Part shown: positions 1 to 10,009 of the stretch, one piece after another
Numbering within the stretch: position 1 is the first letter of the stretch
Layout: each line of letters opens with the position of its first letter
DNA from: Deinococcus radiotolerans
Lineage (GTDB): Bacteria > Deinococcota > Deinococci > Deinococcales > Deinococcaceae
Direction: 5' to 3'
Length of the DNA stretch: 64,000 bases
Assembly: GCF_014647435.1 (NCBI RefSeq)
Contig: NZ_BMPE01000001.1
Coordinates: 124,001-188,000, forward strand
Position numbers and translations under genes: made by a program
Notes under the pieces: generated by a model
What the model was told of the DNA's origin: nothing
Databases searched by the model: none
The model's input: only the letters and a program-made list of their open reading frames with translations

Positions 1-29
1 GACAGGCCGGTTCAGGCAGGCTCCGGGGT

Positions 30-641
30 TCAGCGGGCGTCGCGCTTCACCGCGCCTTCCAGCAGCAGATTCAGCGCCAGGCGCATCTCCTCCTGAAGGG
101 GCCGCTCGGTGCCGTACGCGCTCCAGCGCAGCGCGACCATCAGGTACGTGTCTGCGATCAGGTTGCTGATGCGCTGCAAGGACAGGTCGGTGCGCATCAT
201 GCCCGCCTGGTGCATGGGGCGCAGGATGAGCTCGATGACCTTGCTCAGCGGCAGCGCCTGGTACGCGGTGCGGGCCCGTTCGGGGTTGGGGTTCATGACC
301 TCGTACGCCAGGGGGGGGAACAGGTCGCGTTCGCGGGTGTTCTCGTCCGCGAGGCGGTCCCAGACCTCGTACAGCACGGTCAGGGGGGGCGTGCCGTCGT
401 GCAGGCGGGACTCGGCGTGGTCGCGCAGGCGGTTCATGACCTCGCTGCCGTAGTCGAGCAGCACCGCTTCCTTGTACGGGTAGTAGTTGAAGAAGGTCCC
501 GCGCGAGACGTTGCTGGCCCGGGCGATATCGGTCGCCGTGGTCGTCTGGAACCCGCCGCGTTTGAACAGGTCAATGGCGACGTTGTAGATGCGGGCGCGG
601 CGGCGCTCCTTCTGGCGTTCGCGCAGCGAGGTTGAATCCAT
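30..641 (-). CDS. TetR/AcrR family transcriptional regulator
   Basis: A 203-residue DNA-binding repressor of the TetR type. The N-terminal helix-turn-helix is clear at about residues 15-60 ([17 protein letters not shown], then [20 protein letters not shown]), followed by an all-helical ligand-binding region that names no ligand. The ATG at 641 is preferred because the domain begins just after it; upstream codons look non-coding. It is divergent from the glucokinase gene, and an imperfect palindrome at 666-681 lies 25 bases upstream of the start, so autoregulation and control of the neighbour are plausible inferences. Confidence 0.88.
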   Translation of the reverse strand: MDSTSLRERQKERRRARIYNVAIDLFKRGGFQTTTATDIARASNVSRGTFFNYYPYKEAVLLDYGSEVMNRLRDHAESRLHDGTPPLTVLYEVWDRLADENTRERDLFPPLAYEVMNPNPERARTAYQALPLSKVIELILRPMHQAGMMRTDLSLQRISNLIADTYLMVALRWSAYGTERPLQEEMRLALNLLLEGAVKRDAR

Positions 642-665
642 GATTCCCCAGGGTATAGCGTTTTC

Positions 666-681
666 GGTACAAAATTGCACC
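666..681. promoter_or_regulatory. possible TetR operator (imperfect palindrome)
   Basis: GGTACAAAATTGCACC has 6 of 8 positions symmetric. It lies between the divergent tetR-like gene and the polyphosphate glucokinase gene, in an unusually AT-rich patch. TetR-family regulators often bind palindromes of this size beside their own gene. The assignment is inferred from position and symmetry. Confidence 0.35.
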
Positions 682-765
682 CCGTCCAACGGGTTGATCC
701 CCGGCACTTGTCTGCCTGACCCGCCCGGCACGCCTCGGCGCGGCGCGTGCGGTACGCTGAAGCTC

Positions 766-1569
766 ATGAGCGTGATCCTGGGCATCGACATCGGCGGGAG
801 CGGCATCAAGGGCGCGCCCGTGGACACCCGCACCGGCCGGCTCACGGCGGAACGCCACCGCATCCCCACGCCCGAAGGCGCCGCGCCGGGGGACGTGAAA
901 CGGGTCGTGGCGCAGCTCGTCGAGCACTTCGGCCTGCCCGGCCCGGTCGGCGTGACCTTCCCCGGCATCGTGCAGCGGGGGCACACCCTGTCCGCCGCGA
1001 ACGTTCACCCGGACTGGATCGGCCTGGACGCCGACAGCCTCTTCACGGACGCCACCGGGCACGACGTGCACCTCATCAACGACGCGGACGCCGCCGGACT
1101 CGCCGAGGCCCGCTTCGGCGCCGGGCAGGGCGAGACGGGCACGGTCCTGGTCCTGACCTTCGGCACCGGCATCGGCAGCGCCCTGATCTACGGCGGCACC
1201 CTGGTCCCCAACACCGAACTGGGGCACCTGTGGCTGCGCGACAAGCACGCCGAAACCTGGGCCTCGGACCGCGCCCGCGAACGGGACGACCTGAACTGGA
1301 AACAGTGGAGTAAACGCGTCAGCACCTACCTGCAACACCTGGAACTGCTGTTCAGCCCGGACCTGTTCATCATCGGCGGCGGCGTCAGCAAGAAGGCTGA
1401 AAAGTGGCAGGAGCACCTGCAGACCGAACGCAGCCGCGTGGTCCCCGCGAAACTCCTGAACGAGGCCGGCATCATCGGCGCCGCCATGATGGCCGCCGGG
1501 AGCGACCCGGCCCTGGCCGCCGTGCTCGACGAACCCGCCGCGTCCGCCCCGCGCAAACCCCGCGGCTGA
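766..1569 (+). CDS. ppgK: polyphosphate--glucose phosphotransferase (ROK family)
   Basis: A 267-residue cytoplasmic kinase that phosphorylates glucose using polyphosphate (often also ATP), feeding glycolysis. The ROK phosphate-binding loop is at the N terminus ([11 protein letters not shown], residues 5-15), with FGTGIGSAL in the middle and TELGHLWL instead of a Cys-rich zinc loop. The segment [16 protein letters not shown] is typical of PpgK rather than of other ROK sugar kinases. The ATG at 766 lies 7 bases after a TACGCT -10 hexamer, so the mRNA is probably leaderless. The C terminus has a short Ala/Pro-rich tail. Confidence 0.92.
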   Translation: MSVILGIDIGGSGIKGAPVDTRTGRLTAERHRIPTPEGAAPGDVKRVVAQLVEHFGLPGPVGVTFPGIVQRGHTLSAANVHPDWIGLDADSLFTDATGHDVHLINDADAAGLAEARFGAGQGETGTVLVLTFGTGIGSALIYGGTLVPNTELGHLWLRDKHAETWASDRARERDDLNWKQWSKRVSTYLQHLELLFSPDLFIIGGGVSKKAEKWQEHLQTERSRVVPAKLLNEAGIIGAAMMAAGSDPALAAVLDEPAASAPRKPRG

Positions 1570-1627
1570 CCCGCGCCGCCCGCACCGCGCCGGGAACTCC
1601 GGCGCGGCCCGCCGCGTAGCACCGGTC

Positions 1628-2362
1628 ATGGGATTCCTGAAGAAGATGATGGCCGCGATCGGCGTGGGCGGCGCCCGCGTTGACGCGCAGGTTCACAACC
1701 CCGCCGTGCGGATCGGAGACAGTGTGACCGGCGTGCTGATCGTGCAGGGCGGCAGCCTCGACCAGCGCATTGAACGTGTGAACCTGGGGCTGGCCACCCG
1801 CTACAAGAGTGACGACAGCTACGTCTCACACCAGCTGAGCAAGCATCAGGTGATCCCCAGCTTCGACCTGCGCGCCGGGGAACGCCGCGAATTCCCGTTC
1901 AGCATTCCCGTCGAGTCCGGTACGCCCCTCTCGCTGCCCGGCACGCAACTGTGGCTGGCCACCGACATGGACATCGCGGGCGCCGTGGACCCGGGCGACC
2001 AGGACCACCTCCAGATCCTCCCCAGCCGCGAGATGGAGGTGCTGTTCCAGGGCGCGCAGCGCCTGGGCTTCCAGCTGAGCGGCAGCGAGATCGAGTACCA
2101 CCATGGCCGCATCGTGCAGGAGATCAGCTTCCGCCCTCCGCACGGCCAGTACCGCATCGCTGAAATCGAGATGATGCTCTTCCCGCAGGGCGGCGGGCTG
2201 GACATCATTCTGGAAGTGGACCGCCGCGCCACCGGCCTGGCCAGCCTGTTCACCAGTGAGTTCGAGCAGAAGGGCCGCTGGCACCTCAGCGCCGACGTGC
2301 TGCGCGCCGGGCCGGACGCCGTGGCCCGGGAACTTGAGGCCCGTATCCGCGCGCTGCTGTAA
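1628..2362 (+). CDS. Spo0M-like (sporulation control) family protein
   Basis: A 244-residue protein of the SpoOM/arrestin-fold family: it opens with MGFLKKMMAAIGVGGA and continues with predicted beta-strands containing VRIGDSVTGVLIVQGG and RAGERREFPFSIPV, as in Bacillus Spo0M. In Bacillus it influences sporulation control and cell-division-related processes; Deinococcus does not sporulate, so its role here is unknown. It follows ppgK by 58 bases on the same strand and may be co-transcribed, although a TAGCAC hexamer just before the ATG could be its own -10. Confidence 0.82.
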   Translation: MGFLKKMMAAIGVGGARVDAQVHNPAVRIGDSVTGVLIVQGGSLDQRIERVNLGLATRYKSDDSYVSHQLSKHQVIPSFDLRAGERREFPFSIPVESGTPLSLPGTQLWLATDMDIAGAVDPGDQDHLQILPSREMEVLFQGAQRLGFQLSGSEIEYHHGRIVQEISFRPPHGQYRIAEIEMMLFPQGGGLDIILEVDRRATGLASLFTSEFEQKGRWHLSADVLRAGPDAVARELEARIRALL

Positions 2363-2421
2363 GGCCGCATGAAGCGCCGCCACCTCGAACTGAGTGGGCG
2401 GCGCGCCGGTTACCGGGTCTG

Positions 2422-3171
2422 TCAGTCGCCCAGCAGGCGTTTCAGGTCGTCCACGCTGGTCTGCGAGGCCGGGGCGTCCAGGGCCACCGCGCCGCCCCGC
2501 AGGGCCACGACCCGCTGGCCCAGATGCAGCGCTTCCTCCAGCTGGTGCGTGACGAACACGACGGTTACGCCTGACTGCCGCCAGAGGGTCAGCAGTTCGT
2601 CGGACAGGGCGGTGCGCGTCGCGTGATCCAGCGCGCTGAACGGTTCATCCAGCAGCAGCAGGCCCGGGCGGGTGATCAGGGCGCGGGCCAGCGCCACGCG
2701 CTGCCGCTGCCCGCCGCTCAGTTCGTGGGGGCGGCGCGGGCCGAAGCCGTCCAGGCCCACCTGCCGTAGCGCCTCCTGCACGCGGGTGTCGCGTTCGGCG
2801 CGGGGCACGCCGCGCAGGCCGAAGGCCACGTTGCCTGCCACGGTCAGCCAGGGGAACAGCGCCGCCTCCTGCTGCACCAGGGTCAGGCGCGGGTGCGGGC
2901 CCCGCACAACCTGGCCGCCCAGCGTGATCTGGCCGCGCTGGGGTTTCAGGAAGCCGGCCAGCAGGCTCAGCAGGGTGCTCTTGCCGCTGCCGGACGGGCC
3001 GACCACGCACAGGAACTCTCCGCCCGGCACGTCCAGTGTCAGGGGCCCCACACCCGCCCCCTGGCCCCGGCGGCCCTGATAGTGGTAGGTCACGCCGTCC
3101 AGGGCCAGCGGGGCGCCGCCGCGCTCGGCGGCCAGGGGGGCGGGGGCGGCGCGGTTCATCGTGGTGGTCAT
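2422..3171 (-). CDS. ssuB: ABC transporter ATP-binding protein, nitrate/sulfonate/taurine type
   Basis: A 249-residue ATPase subunit of an importer. Walker A is GPSGSGKST near residue 60, the Q-loop region follows, the signature is [15 protein letters not shown], Walker B ends in [11 protein letters not shown] and the H-loop histidine is in [10 protein letters not shown]. The family (SsuB/TauB/NrtD) energises uptake of sulfonates, taurine, nitrate or cyanate. Its start overlaps the stop of the permease gene by 4 bases, so translation is coupled. The position directly downstream of the sulfate-assimilation genes makes an organosulfur substrate most likely. The symbol reflects family and context, not a proven substrate. 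Confidence 0.88.
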   Translation of the reverse strand: MTTTMNRAAPAPLAAERGGAPLALDGVTYHYQGRRGQGAGVGPLTLDVPGGEFLCVVGPSGSGKSTLLSLLAGFLKPQRGQITLGGQVVRGPHPRLTLVQQEAALFPWLTVAGNVAFGLRGVPRAERDTRVQEALRQVGLDGFGPRRPHELSGGQRQRVALARALITRPGLLLLDEPFSALDHATRTALSDELLTLWRQSGVTVVFVTHQLEEALHLGQRVVALRGGAVALDAPASQTSVDDLKRLLGD

Positions 3172-4007
3172 TGTGGCACCTCCAGCCCGTAGTCGCGCCG
3201 GACCCGGCCCTCGGCGGCGCGCAGCAGCGTGTCGAACAGCCCGCCGATCACGCCGATGATGATGATGGTGGCCAGGACCAGCGCCACGTTCGCGGTGTTG
3301 CGCCCGACCTCCAGCAGTTCACCCAGGCTGGTGCTGCCCGCGATCAGCAGCTCACCGCCGACCAGGGCGCGCCACGCGAAACTCCAGGCGGTGCGCAGGC
3401 CGGTCAGGATGCTGGGCACGCTGGCGGGCAGCAGCACGCGCAGGATCAGCCCCAGCGGCCCGGCGCCCAGCGTGCGGCCCGCGACGCGAAGCGCGGGCGG
3501 CACGTTCAGCAGGGCGCCGGACACGGCCAGCGCCACCGGAATGAAGCCCTCGAGGACGACCACGAACAGCACCGCGCGCTCGTTGAGGCCCAGGAACAGA
3601 ATGGCGAACGGCACGAACGCGATGCTCGGGACGCTCTGAATGCCTGTCAGGTACCCGCCCAGCGTGGTCCGCAGCGGGCGCCACGCGCTCATCAGGAGGC
3701 CCACGATGGTACCCAGCAGCACCGCGATGGCGTACCCGGTGAGGACCCGGCGCAGGCTGCTGCCAATGGCGGACAGCAGCTTCCCGTCCTGCGGTCCGGT
3801 GCCCCACAGGCCGTAACTGATTTCAGTCCACACGGCCTTCGGGCCGGGGAAGACGTAGGGCGGGTACAGTTTCAGTACGTCGGTGACGAGCCACCACGCG
3901 CCCAGAATGACGAGCAGGCCCAGCAGTTGCGACGCGAGCGCCTGCCAGCGGGGCGGGCCACTGACCCGCTGAAGACCCTGATCCGGAGTGAGCGGAGGCG
4001 CGGTCAT
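3168..4007 (-). CDS. ssuC: ABC transporter permease, nitrate/sulfonate/taurine type
   Basis: A 279-residue inner-membrane permease with about six hydrophobic helices (first at [14 protein letters not shown]) and the EAA-type cytoplasmic loop around [28 protein letters not shown]. This is the BPD_transp_1 fold of SsuC/TauC. The ATG at 4007 is preceded by GGGAG. It is the middle gene of a binding protein-permease-ATPase set, with 16 bases to the binding protein gene and a 4-base overlap with the ATPase gene. Confidence 0.88.
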   Translation of the reverse strand: MTAPPLTPDQGLQRVSGPPRWQALASQLLGLLVILGAWWLVTDVLKLYPPYVFPGPKAVWTEISYGLWGTGPQDGKLLSAIGSSLRRVLTGYAIAVLLGTIVGLLMSAWRPLRTTLGGYLTGIQSVPSIAFVPFAILFLGLNERAVLFVVVLEGFIPVALAVSGALLNVPPALRVAGRTLGAGPLGLILRVLLPASVPSILTGLRTAWSFAWRALVGGELLIAGSTSLGELLEVGRNTANVALVLATIIIIGVIGGLFDTLLRAAEGRVRRDYGLEVPQ

Positions 4008-4023
4008 GCCAGGGCTCCCAGGC

Positions 4024-4974
4024 TCACTTGCGGATGAACGGCGCGAGATCCGGCGCGCTGCGGGCGTACCCGGCTTCCACGTTCAGCTTCGCGTACTCAG
4101 TCAGCGCGGCCAGATCGAGGCTGGTCGTGAAGCGCGTGCGCGAGAAGGCCCGCTGGAGCACCCGGGGATCAATCTTGGCGCCCGTGAGCTTCAGCAGCTG
4201 GCTGTTCACGGCCGTCTGCGCGCCCACCGGACTCTTGTTGATGAACGCCACCGCGTCCGTGTGGGCCTTCAGGAACGCCGCGACCAGCTGCGGGTTGGCC
4301 TGCGCGAACTTCGCGTTCACGATCACCACGGTCGTGGGGTACTTCCCGTCGCGCCAGACGGTCTTCTCGCTGCCGATCACCTTGTGACCCTGCGCTTCAA
4401 GCGCCGCGCCCCACGGTTCGGGGACCAGCGTGGCGTCCACGCGCTTGGCAGCGAAGGCGGCCATCACATCGGCCGGCGCCACCGGGGTGATGGTCACGGA
4501 CCCGCCGTCCGCCTTGGGTTTCAGGCCGTTCTCGTTCAGGATGTGGCGCAGGCTGATGTCCTGCGTGTTGCCCAGGCTGGGCACCGCGACGATCTTGCCG
4601 CCCAGGTCCTTGTAGGACTTGATGCCGCTGTCCTTGCGGACGACCAGGACCGCGCCCGCCTCGCTGGCCCCCGCCAGGAACTGCACGGGCATGCCGCGCC
4701 CGGCGGCGTTGATGGCCGGGCCGGGCCCCACGTACGCGATGTCGATCTGCCCGGCGGCGAAGGCCTCGGTCAGGGTGGTGCCGGACACGAACTCCTTGGC
4801 GTCCAGCTTCACCTTGCCCAGCGCCTTCTGGAAGGTGCCTCGTTCCAGTCCGACCAGGGCGGGCGCGTGCGTGAGGTTCGGGAAGAAGCCGAGTCGGACC
4901 GTCTGGGCCTCCTGGGCGGCGGCGGTGGTCGTCACGGTCAGGGTGAGCAGAGTCAGCAGTGCTTTTCGGGTCAT
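4024..4974 (-). CDS. ssuA: ABC transporter substrate-binding protein, aliphatic sulfonate/nitrate type
   Basis: A 316-residue secreted solute-binding protein. A signal peptide ([21 protein letters not shown]) precedes a type II periplasmic-binding fold with [21 protein letters not shown] and the ligand-loop signature [22 protein letters not shown], as in SsuA/TauA/NrtA. The ATG at 4974 was chosen over one nine codons upstream because AGGAGG stands six bases before it. It is separated from sat by 97 bases, so the transporter may be read from the sulfate operon or from its own promoter in that gap. No Cys lipobox is present. Confidence 0.87.
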   Translation of the reverse strand: MTRKALLTLLTLTVTTTAAAQEAQTVRLGFFPNLTHAPALVGLERGTFQKALGKVKLDAKEFVSGTTLTEAFAAGQIDIAYVGPGPAINAAGRGMPVQFLAGASEAGAVLVVRKDSGIKSYKDLGGKIVAVPSLGNTQDISLRHILNENGLKPKADGGSVTITPVAPADVMAAFAAKRVDATLVPEPWGAALEAQGHKVIGSEKTVWRDGKYPTTVVIVNAKFAQANPQLVAAFLKAHTDAVAFINKSPVGAQTAVNSQLLKLTGAKIDPRVLQRAFSRTRFTTSLDLAALTEYAKLNVEAGYARSAPDLAPFIRK

Positions 4975-5071
4975 GCGGCCCTCCTGTTCAGGTTGATGCA
5001 TTTCACGGTGCGCGGCAGGCAGGCACGTGTGACCGGACCTGCCTGGGCTTCAGGGTTTCTTCAGGGGGCGT

Positions 5072-6238
5072 TCAGACGGGGGCGGCGTACGCGGCGCGCA
5101 GCACCTCGGCCACCTCGGGCCGGGTGAACTCGGCGGGCAGGTTCTCCCCGGCGCGCAGCTTCTCGCGGACTTTCGTACCGCTCAGCACGAGGTGGTGGCT
5201 GCTGTCGTGCGGGCAGGTGCGGGGGCTGACGAGCTGCCCGCAGGAGTTGCAGTAGAAGGTGTGTTCGAACTTCAGGATCTGCACGCCCAGTTCCTCGGGC
5301 GTGTACGCGCTGAAGATCTCCTGCGCGTCGTACGTGCCGTAGTAGCTGCCGACGCCCGCGTGGTCGCGGCCCACGATGAAGTGCGTCACGCCGTAGTTGC
5401 GCCGGGACAGGGCGTGCAGGATCGCCTCGCGCGGCCCGGCGTAGCGCATGGCGGCCGGGTACACGCTCAGCAGCGTGCGGGCCTGCGGGTAGTAGCCCTC
5501 CAGCAGCACCTCGTATGCCTGCACGCGGGTCGCGGCGGGCACGTCGTCGCCCTTGGTGGTGCCCACCAGCGGGTGCAGCAGCAGCCCGTCCACAAGCTCC
5601 AGCGCGACTTTCTGCAGGTACTCGTGCGCGCGGTGGATGGGGTTGCGGGTCTGGAACGCCACGGTGGAACGCCAGCCGCGCGCCTCGATCACCTCGCGCA
5701 CCTCGGCGGGCGTGCGGTGGTGGCGGGGGAAGTGGCCGCGGGGCACCTCGAACAGCGCGACCGGCCCGGCCAGGTTGAAGTCGCCCTGCGCGTACAGCGC
5801 CGCCACGCCGGGGTGCGTCTCGTCCTCGGTGCGGTACACCTCGCGCGCCTCCCAGGCCTTGCGGGCCGTGTAGGCCTCCTGCACGTCCACCCAGCCCACG
5901 TCCTGACCCTGGAAGCTCAGGACCACGCGCCCGCGCAGCCCGGCGTGCTCGGCGGTCACGGGCAGCGTGATCGGGATGCTCCAGGGCGTGCCGTCCGCGA
6001 GGCGCAGCCGCTCCACGACCGAGAGGTAGTCCGCCTCGTTCACGAAGCCGGTCAGGGGGGAGTACGCGCCGGTGGCGAGCATCTCCAGATCGGCCAGGGT
6101 GCGCTCGCTGATGTTCAGGCGCGTCAGCGCGGCGAGTTCCGCCGGGTCGAAGTCATGACCGGCGCGGCGCACGCCGTTCACGAGGGTGCCGCCGAGGGGG
6201 CTGGGGAGGGTGGAGGTGGTGGGCAGCAGGATCGTCAT
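5072..6238 (-). CDS. sat: sulfate adenylyltransferase (ATP sulfurylase)
   Basis: A 388-residue enzyme making adenosine 5'-phosphosulfate (APS) from sulfate and ATP, the first step of assimilation. The ATP-binding motif [11 protein letters not shown] and the second motif [12 protein letters not shown] are intact. A C-terminal Cys pair region ([17 protein letters not shown]) resembles the zinc-binding segment of bacterial homomeric Sat. This is the single-subunit enzyme, not the CysDN pair. The start has GAGG 8 bases upstream. The 102-base gap to cysH carries the shared motif at 6262-6274. Confidence 0.95.
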   Translation of the reverse strand: MTILLPTTSTLPSPLGGTLVNGVRRAGHDFDPAELAALTRLNISERTLADLEMLATGAYSPLTGFVNEADYLSVVERLRLADGTPWSIPITLPVTAEHAGLRGRVVLSFQGQDVGWVDVQEAYTARKAWEAREVYRTEDETHPGVAALYAQGDFNLAGPVALFEVPRGHFPRHHRTPAEVREVIEARGWRSTVAFQTRNPIHRAHEYLQKVALELVDGLLLHPLVGTTKGDDVPAATRVQAYEVLLEGYYPQARTLLSVYPAAMRYAGPREAILHALSRRNYGVTHFIVGRDHAGVGSYYGTYDAQEIFSAYTPEELGVQILKFEHTFYCNSCGQLVSPRTCPHDSSHHLVLSGTKVREKLRAGENLPAEFTRPEVAEVLRAAYAAPV

Positions 6239-6261
6239 GGGTCAGACCTCTTGATGAATTT

Positions 6262-6280
6262 ACTCAACTATTCGGGGCAG
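6262..6280. promoter_or_regulatory. shared sulfur-block motif, copy 1 (upstream of sat)
   Basis: ACTCAACTATTCGGGGCAG lies 24-42 bases before the sat start. The core TCAACTAT followed by YCRG recurs at 9624-9641, before the first gene of the block. On the coding strand it reads ATAGTTGAGT. No other intergenic copy was noticed by eye in the window. An operator for a sulfur or cysteine regulator is inferred; no regulator gene is in the window. Confidence 0.4.
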
Positions 6281-6340
6281 GAAAAGCCGCTCAGGGTTCA
6301 GGCGGCGGTACAGGGCGCGGACGAGGTCAACAGCGGCGCG

Positions 6341-7020
<680 letters not shown>

Positions 7021-7024
<4 letters not shown>

Positions 7025-7557
7025 ACCTTCAGGGCCTCCAGCAACTGCCGCACGCCGTCCTCGACGCTGATGCGGTCGGTGCGCAGGTGCAGGTCCGGGC
7101 TCTCGGGCGCCTCGTAGGGGTCGCTGACCCCGGTGAAGTGCGGGATCTCCCCAGCGATGGCCTTCAGGTACAGGCCCTTCACGTCCCGCGCCGTCACGAC
7201 GTCCAGCGGGGCGTCCACGAAGACTTCCAGCGCATTCGGCAGGTTGGCCAGCACCTCGCGGCGGGTGTCGGCGTACGGGCTGATCGCGCTGACGAGCACC
7301 GTCACGCCGTGTTTGGCGAGCAGGCCCGCCACGAAGCCGATGCGGCGCACGTTCGTGTCCCGGTCAGCCTTCGAGAAGCCCAGCCCCTTGCTGAGATTCT
7401 CGCGCACCGCGTCACCGTCCAGCAGTTCGGTGGCCACGCCGCGCGCCAGCAGTTCCGCGTGCAGGGCGCTCGCCAGCGTGCTCTTCCCGGCGCCACTCAG
7501 GCCGGTCAGCCACACCACGCGGCCGGTGCTCACGGCCCGCTCCGCGACGGCAGTCAC
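7021..7557 (-). CDS. cysC: adenylyl-sulfate kinase
   Basis: A 178-residue P-loop kinase converting APS to PAPS. Walker A is GLSGAGKST (residues 19-27), followed by [22 protein letters not shown] and the APS-binding region [21 protein letters not shown]. Family length is typical. It overlaps both the sulfite reductase gene upstream and cysH downstream by 4 bases, so the three proteins are probably made in coupled fashion. Confidence 0.95.
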
Positions 7558-9125
7558 GCGGTCACCAGTTCCTTGCCGCCCAGCACGGCGTCCGGCGTGA
7601 ACTGCTCGTGGCCCACGCGGTCAGCGTACTCCACGAAGCTCTCCCCGGCCTGCTTGTGCGCCTGGAAGTCCGCCAGCACCGCTGCCGCGTACGCGTTCAG
7701 CTGCTCGGCGGGCACGGCGCCCTTCAGTTTGGTGCCGGTGCGCTGCGCCTGCCCGATGCTCCCGGCCAGGTGCACGTTGTACACCTCGTGCACGGTGCCG
7801 TCCTTGTCGGTCTTGTTCGCACCCATGAAGCCCAGGTCGGCCACCTGATAGCGCGTGCAGGCGTTGCTGCACCCGGTCAGGTTGATCGTGAACGGCACGT
7901 CCATCGCCAGCGTCAGCGGTTCGAGGTGATCGACGAGCGCGGCGGTGCGGGCCTTCGTCTCGGTCAGCGCGAGGCGGCAGAACTGGTTGCCGGTGCAGGC
8001 GATGGTCGTGCCGCGGATGGTGGCCTTCGGCGCAAGGTTGATCGCGGCCAGTTCGGCGCTCAGGGCCTCGACGTCCTCCGTGGCGACGTGGGGGATCACC
8101 ATGTTCTGGAACGCGGTGGTGCGCAGCACGCCCTTGCCGTGGCGGTCGGCCAGATCGGCCAGGACGCGGGCCTTGGTGGGGTCGATGCGGCCCACGGTGG
8201 TCGCCACGACCACGTAGTTCAGGCCGTCCGCCTGGGGCTGCACGCCCAGCACATCGTTCCCGCCGAAACGGGCGACGGGCGCGGCGGGGCCCTCCTGCAG
8301 CTTGCGGCCCAGGTAGTCATTCTCGACGATCTCGCGGAACTTCTCGATGCCCAGGTCCTTGATGAGGAACTTCAGGCGGCTCTTCTTGCGGTTCTGGCGG
8401 TAGCCGTGGTCGCGGTACGCGGCGGTGATGGCCTGCCCGACCTCCACGACCTCCTCGGGGCGGATGAACACCCCCAGGCGCTTGGACAGGTGCGCCACGG
8501 CGCCCAGGCCACCGCCCACCCACACGTCGAAGCCGACCTCACCGTTCACGCGGTGCGCGAGGAAGCCGATGTCGTTGATCATGTGGATGCCTTCCAGTTC
8601 CGGCACCGCCGTGATGCTCATCTTGAACTTGCGCGGCAGGTCCTGAAAGTCGGGGTTACCGGTCAGGGTGCCTTCCATCGCGTGTGCAATGGGGCGAATG
8701 TCGATGATCTCGCGGGCGTCCAGGCCCGCCAGGGGGCTGGCGATCACGGCACGCACGGTGTCGCCGCACGCACCCTTGGGGTGCAGGCCCAGCGGTTCCA
8801 GCCGCTCGAAGATGCGGGGAATGTCCTGGATCGTCAGCCAGTGGAACTGGAACGCCTGCCGGTCAGTGACGTCCAGGAAGCCCCGGCCGTATTCCTCGGC
8901 GATGTTCGCCACCTCGCGCATGGTTGCGCTGCTGAACTCGGCGGCCGGGACGCGCACGCGCATCATCAGGAAGCCGTCCTCCTGTGGGCGCTGTGGGTAC
9001 ACCCCGGCCCACTTGAGCAGGTCGATCCGCTCGGGGTCGATGAATCCCTGCTGGGCGTACTGGGGGATCAGGTCGAAAATCTGGAAGGGCGGTACGGCTT
9101 TCTTCAGGGCTTCGATGTCACTCAT
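7554..9125 (-). CDS. sir: ferredoxin-type sulfite/nitrite reductase (siroheme, [4Fe-4S])
   Basis: A 523-residue siroheme enzyme with two ferrodoxin-like half-repeats. The cluster/siroheme ligands are visible as CTGNQFC and, about 40 residues later, GCSNAC. The operon with Sat, CysC and CysH makes six-electron reduction of sulfite to sulfide the likely reaction; sequence alone does not exclude nitrite reductase. AAGGA precedes the ATG. No siroheme synthase is seen in the window. The gap to the DUF4395 gene is 9 bases. Confidence 0.9.
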   Translation of the reverse strand: MSDIEALKKAVPPFQIFDLIPQYAQQGFIDPERIDLLKWAGVYPQRPQEDGFLMMRVRVPAAEFSSATMREVANIAEEYGRGFLDVTDRQAFQFHWLTIQDIPRIFERLEPLGLHPKGACGDTVRAVIASPLAGLDAREIIDIRPIAHAMEGTLTGNPDFQDLPRKFKMSITAVPELEGIHMINDIGFLAHRVNGEVGFDVWVGGGLGAVAHLSKRLGVFIRPEEVVEVGQAITAAYRDHGYRQNRKKSRLKFLIKDLGIEKFREIVENDYLGRKLQEGPAAPVARFGGNDVLGVQPQADGLNYVVVATTVGRIDPTKARVLADLADRHGKGVLRTTAFQNMVIPHVATEDVEALSAELAAINLAPKATIRGTTIACTGNQFCRLALTETKARTAALVDHLEPLTLAMDVPFTINLTGCSNACTRYQVADLGFMGANKTDKDGTVHEVYNVHLAGSIGQAQRTGTKLKGAVPAEQLNAYAAAVLADFQAHKQAGESFVEYADRVGHEQFTPDAVLGGKELVTA

Positions 9126-9134
9126 GATGGGTCC

Positions 9135-9587
9135 TTAGCGCTTGAGGAGCTGGTAACGGAGGCGGCGGTACTGGAAGTACATCACGCAGCCCACGCAGAT
9201 CTTCTGGGAGAGGTTCAGGACGGCCAGGGCGATCACGATCACGCCCAGCACCGCCCCGACAACGGGGAGGCCCGCCAGTGTAAAGGTCGCGGAGGCCAGC
9301 AGGAAGCTGCCGCCCACGCCCTGCGCGAAGTGGTGCGCGCGGGGGTCTTCCTCAACCACCTCAGGTTTCAGGCCCAGGGCGGGTCCCAGCAGACGGTACG
9401 CGGCGCGCATGGGGGACAGCTCGGGCATCACGGCGCCGATCAGCATGGCTGCGCCCAGCACCAGCGTCAGGGCCGGGAGGGTCAGGATCACGGCCAGCAG
9501 GGTCACGAATACCACGGTGACCTGATTGAACCGGAGCGCACTCAGGTCCGTGCGTGCGGGCTGAAAGGTGGGGGCCTGGGCAATCAT
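9135..9587 (-). CDS. DUF4395 family membrane protein
   Basis: A 150-residue integral membrane protein of the DUF4395 family, with four hydrophobic helices grouped in two pairs and a C-terminal KICVGCVMYFQYRRLRYQLLKR-like tail holding a CxxC pair (Cys-Val-Gly-Cys). The family has no established function. It is the first gene of the sulfur block, 9 bases before the sulfite reductase gene, and the motif at 9624-9641 lies just upstream. A role in handling thiol, sulfite or sulfide at the membrane is a guess from context. The ATG at 9587 is used; upstream codons are non-coding in character. Confidence 0.78.
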   Translation of the reverse strand: MIAQAPTFQPARTDLSALRFNQVTVVFVTLLAVILTLPALTLVLGAAMLIGAVMPELSPMRAAYRLLGPALGLKPEVVEEDPRAHHFAQGVGGSFLLASATFTLAGLPVVGAVLGVIVIALAVLNLSQKICVGCVMYFQYRRLRYQLLKR

Positions 9588-9594
9588 TGATAAA

Positions 9595-9608
9595 AAAGGT
9601 AAACCTTT
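9595..9608. promoter_or_regulatory. perfect inverted repeat before the sulfur block
   Basis: AAAGGT-AA-ACCTTT has 6-base perfect arms and lies 8-21 bases before the start of the DUF4395 gene, next to the shared motif at 9624-9641. It could be an operator, or it could block the ribosome site when the mRNA folds. No factor is assigned. Confidence 0.35.
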
Positions 9609-9623
9609 ATGGCGGACAAAACA

Positions 9624-9641
9624 AGTCAACTATCCAGACAG
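9624..9641. promoter_or_regulatory. shared sulfur-block motif, copy 2 (upstream of the first gene)
   Basis: AGTCAACTATCCAGACAG matches the sat-upstream copy at 6262-6280 in the core TCAACTAT and the following YCRG positions. Read toward the operon it contains TTGACT, which could also be a -35 hexamer, although no good -10 stands 16-18 bases further. Two copies before two start points of one pathway support a pathway regulator. Confidence 0.4.
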
Positions 9642-9732
9642 GCCCCACCCCCTGTCCGAACAGCCCGGAAACCCCCAACTCACCTTGCGCTGACCCTCAC
9701 CCACCCGCGCCCGGCGTCCACAGAATGAAGGC

Positions 9733-9909
9733 ATGAAACGGACCCTGACCGCCCTGCCCCTGCTGGCCCTCACGCTGATCTTCACCGCCTGCCAGCCCAA
9801 GGCCGACACCTCCACCAGCACGTCCACCACCACCACCAAGCAGTACACCCCGGACGGCCAGAAAGCCGGGACCTCCACGACCACGACGACCACCACCCAG
9901 AGCCCCTGA
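9733..9909 (+). CDS. small Thr/Ser-rich lipoprotein
   Basis: A 58-residue predicted lipoprotein, too short for usual ORF cut-offs. The signal peptide MKRTLTALPLLALTLIFTAC ends in a lipobox with Cys20. The mature part is only 38 residues and is almost entirely Thr and Ser around a central QYTPDGQKAG. GAAGG stands shortly before the ATG and a strong hairpin follows the stop. Low-complexity Thr tracts suggest an extended cell-envelope tether; no function is known. Confidence 0.65.
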   Translation: MKRTLTALPLLALTLIFTACQPKADTSTSTSTTTTKQYTPDGQKAGTSTTTTTTTQSP

Positions 9910-9931
9910 GCCCGCCGCATCCAGGCCCCCA

Positions 9932-9964
9932 CGCGCCACCTGTGACCTCAGTCCAGGTGGCGCG
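9932..9964 (+). terminator. hairpin after the small lipoprotein gene
   Basis: CGCGCCACCTG pairs with CAGGTGGCGCG (11 base pairs, 11-base loop), starting 22 bases after the stop. There is no run of T after it, so termination strength is uncertain. It may serve both converging genes. Confidence 0.55.
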
Positions 9965-10009
9965 CCTGCCGAGCCCTGGCGTGCCGGGCTCAATCACACA
10001 CGGTTGACC

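Noticed and set aside
3036..4037. Long open frames antisense to the ABC transporter and many other genes
   Set aside because: Opposite-strand frames in very GC-rich genes stay open by codon bias; their translations are Arg/Ala/Gly/His-rich and show no domain.
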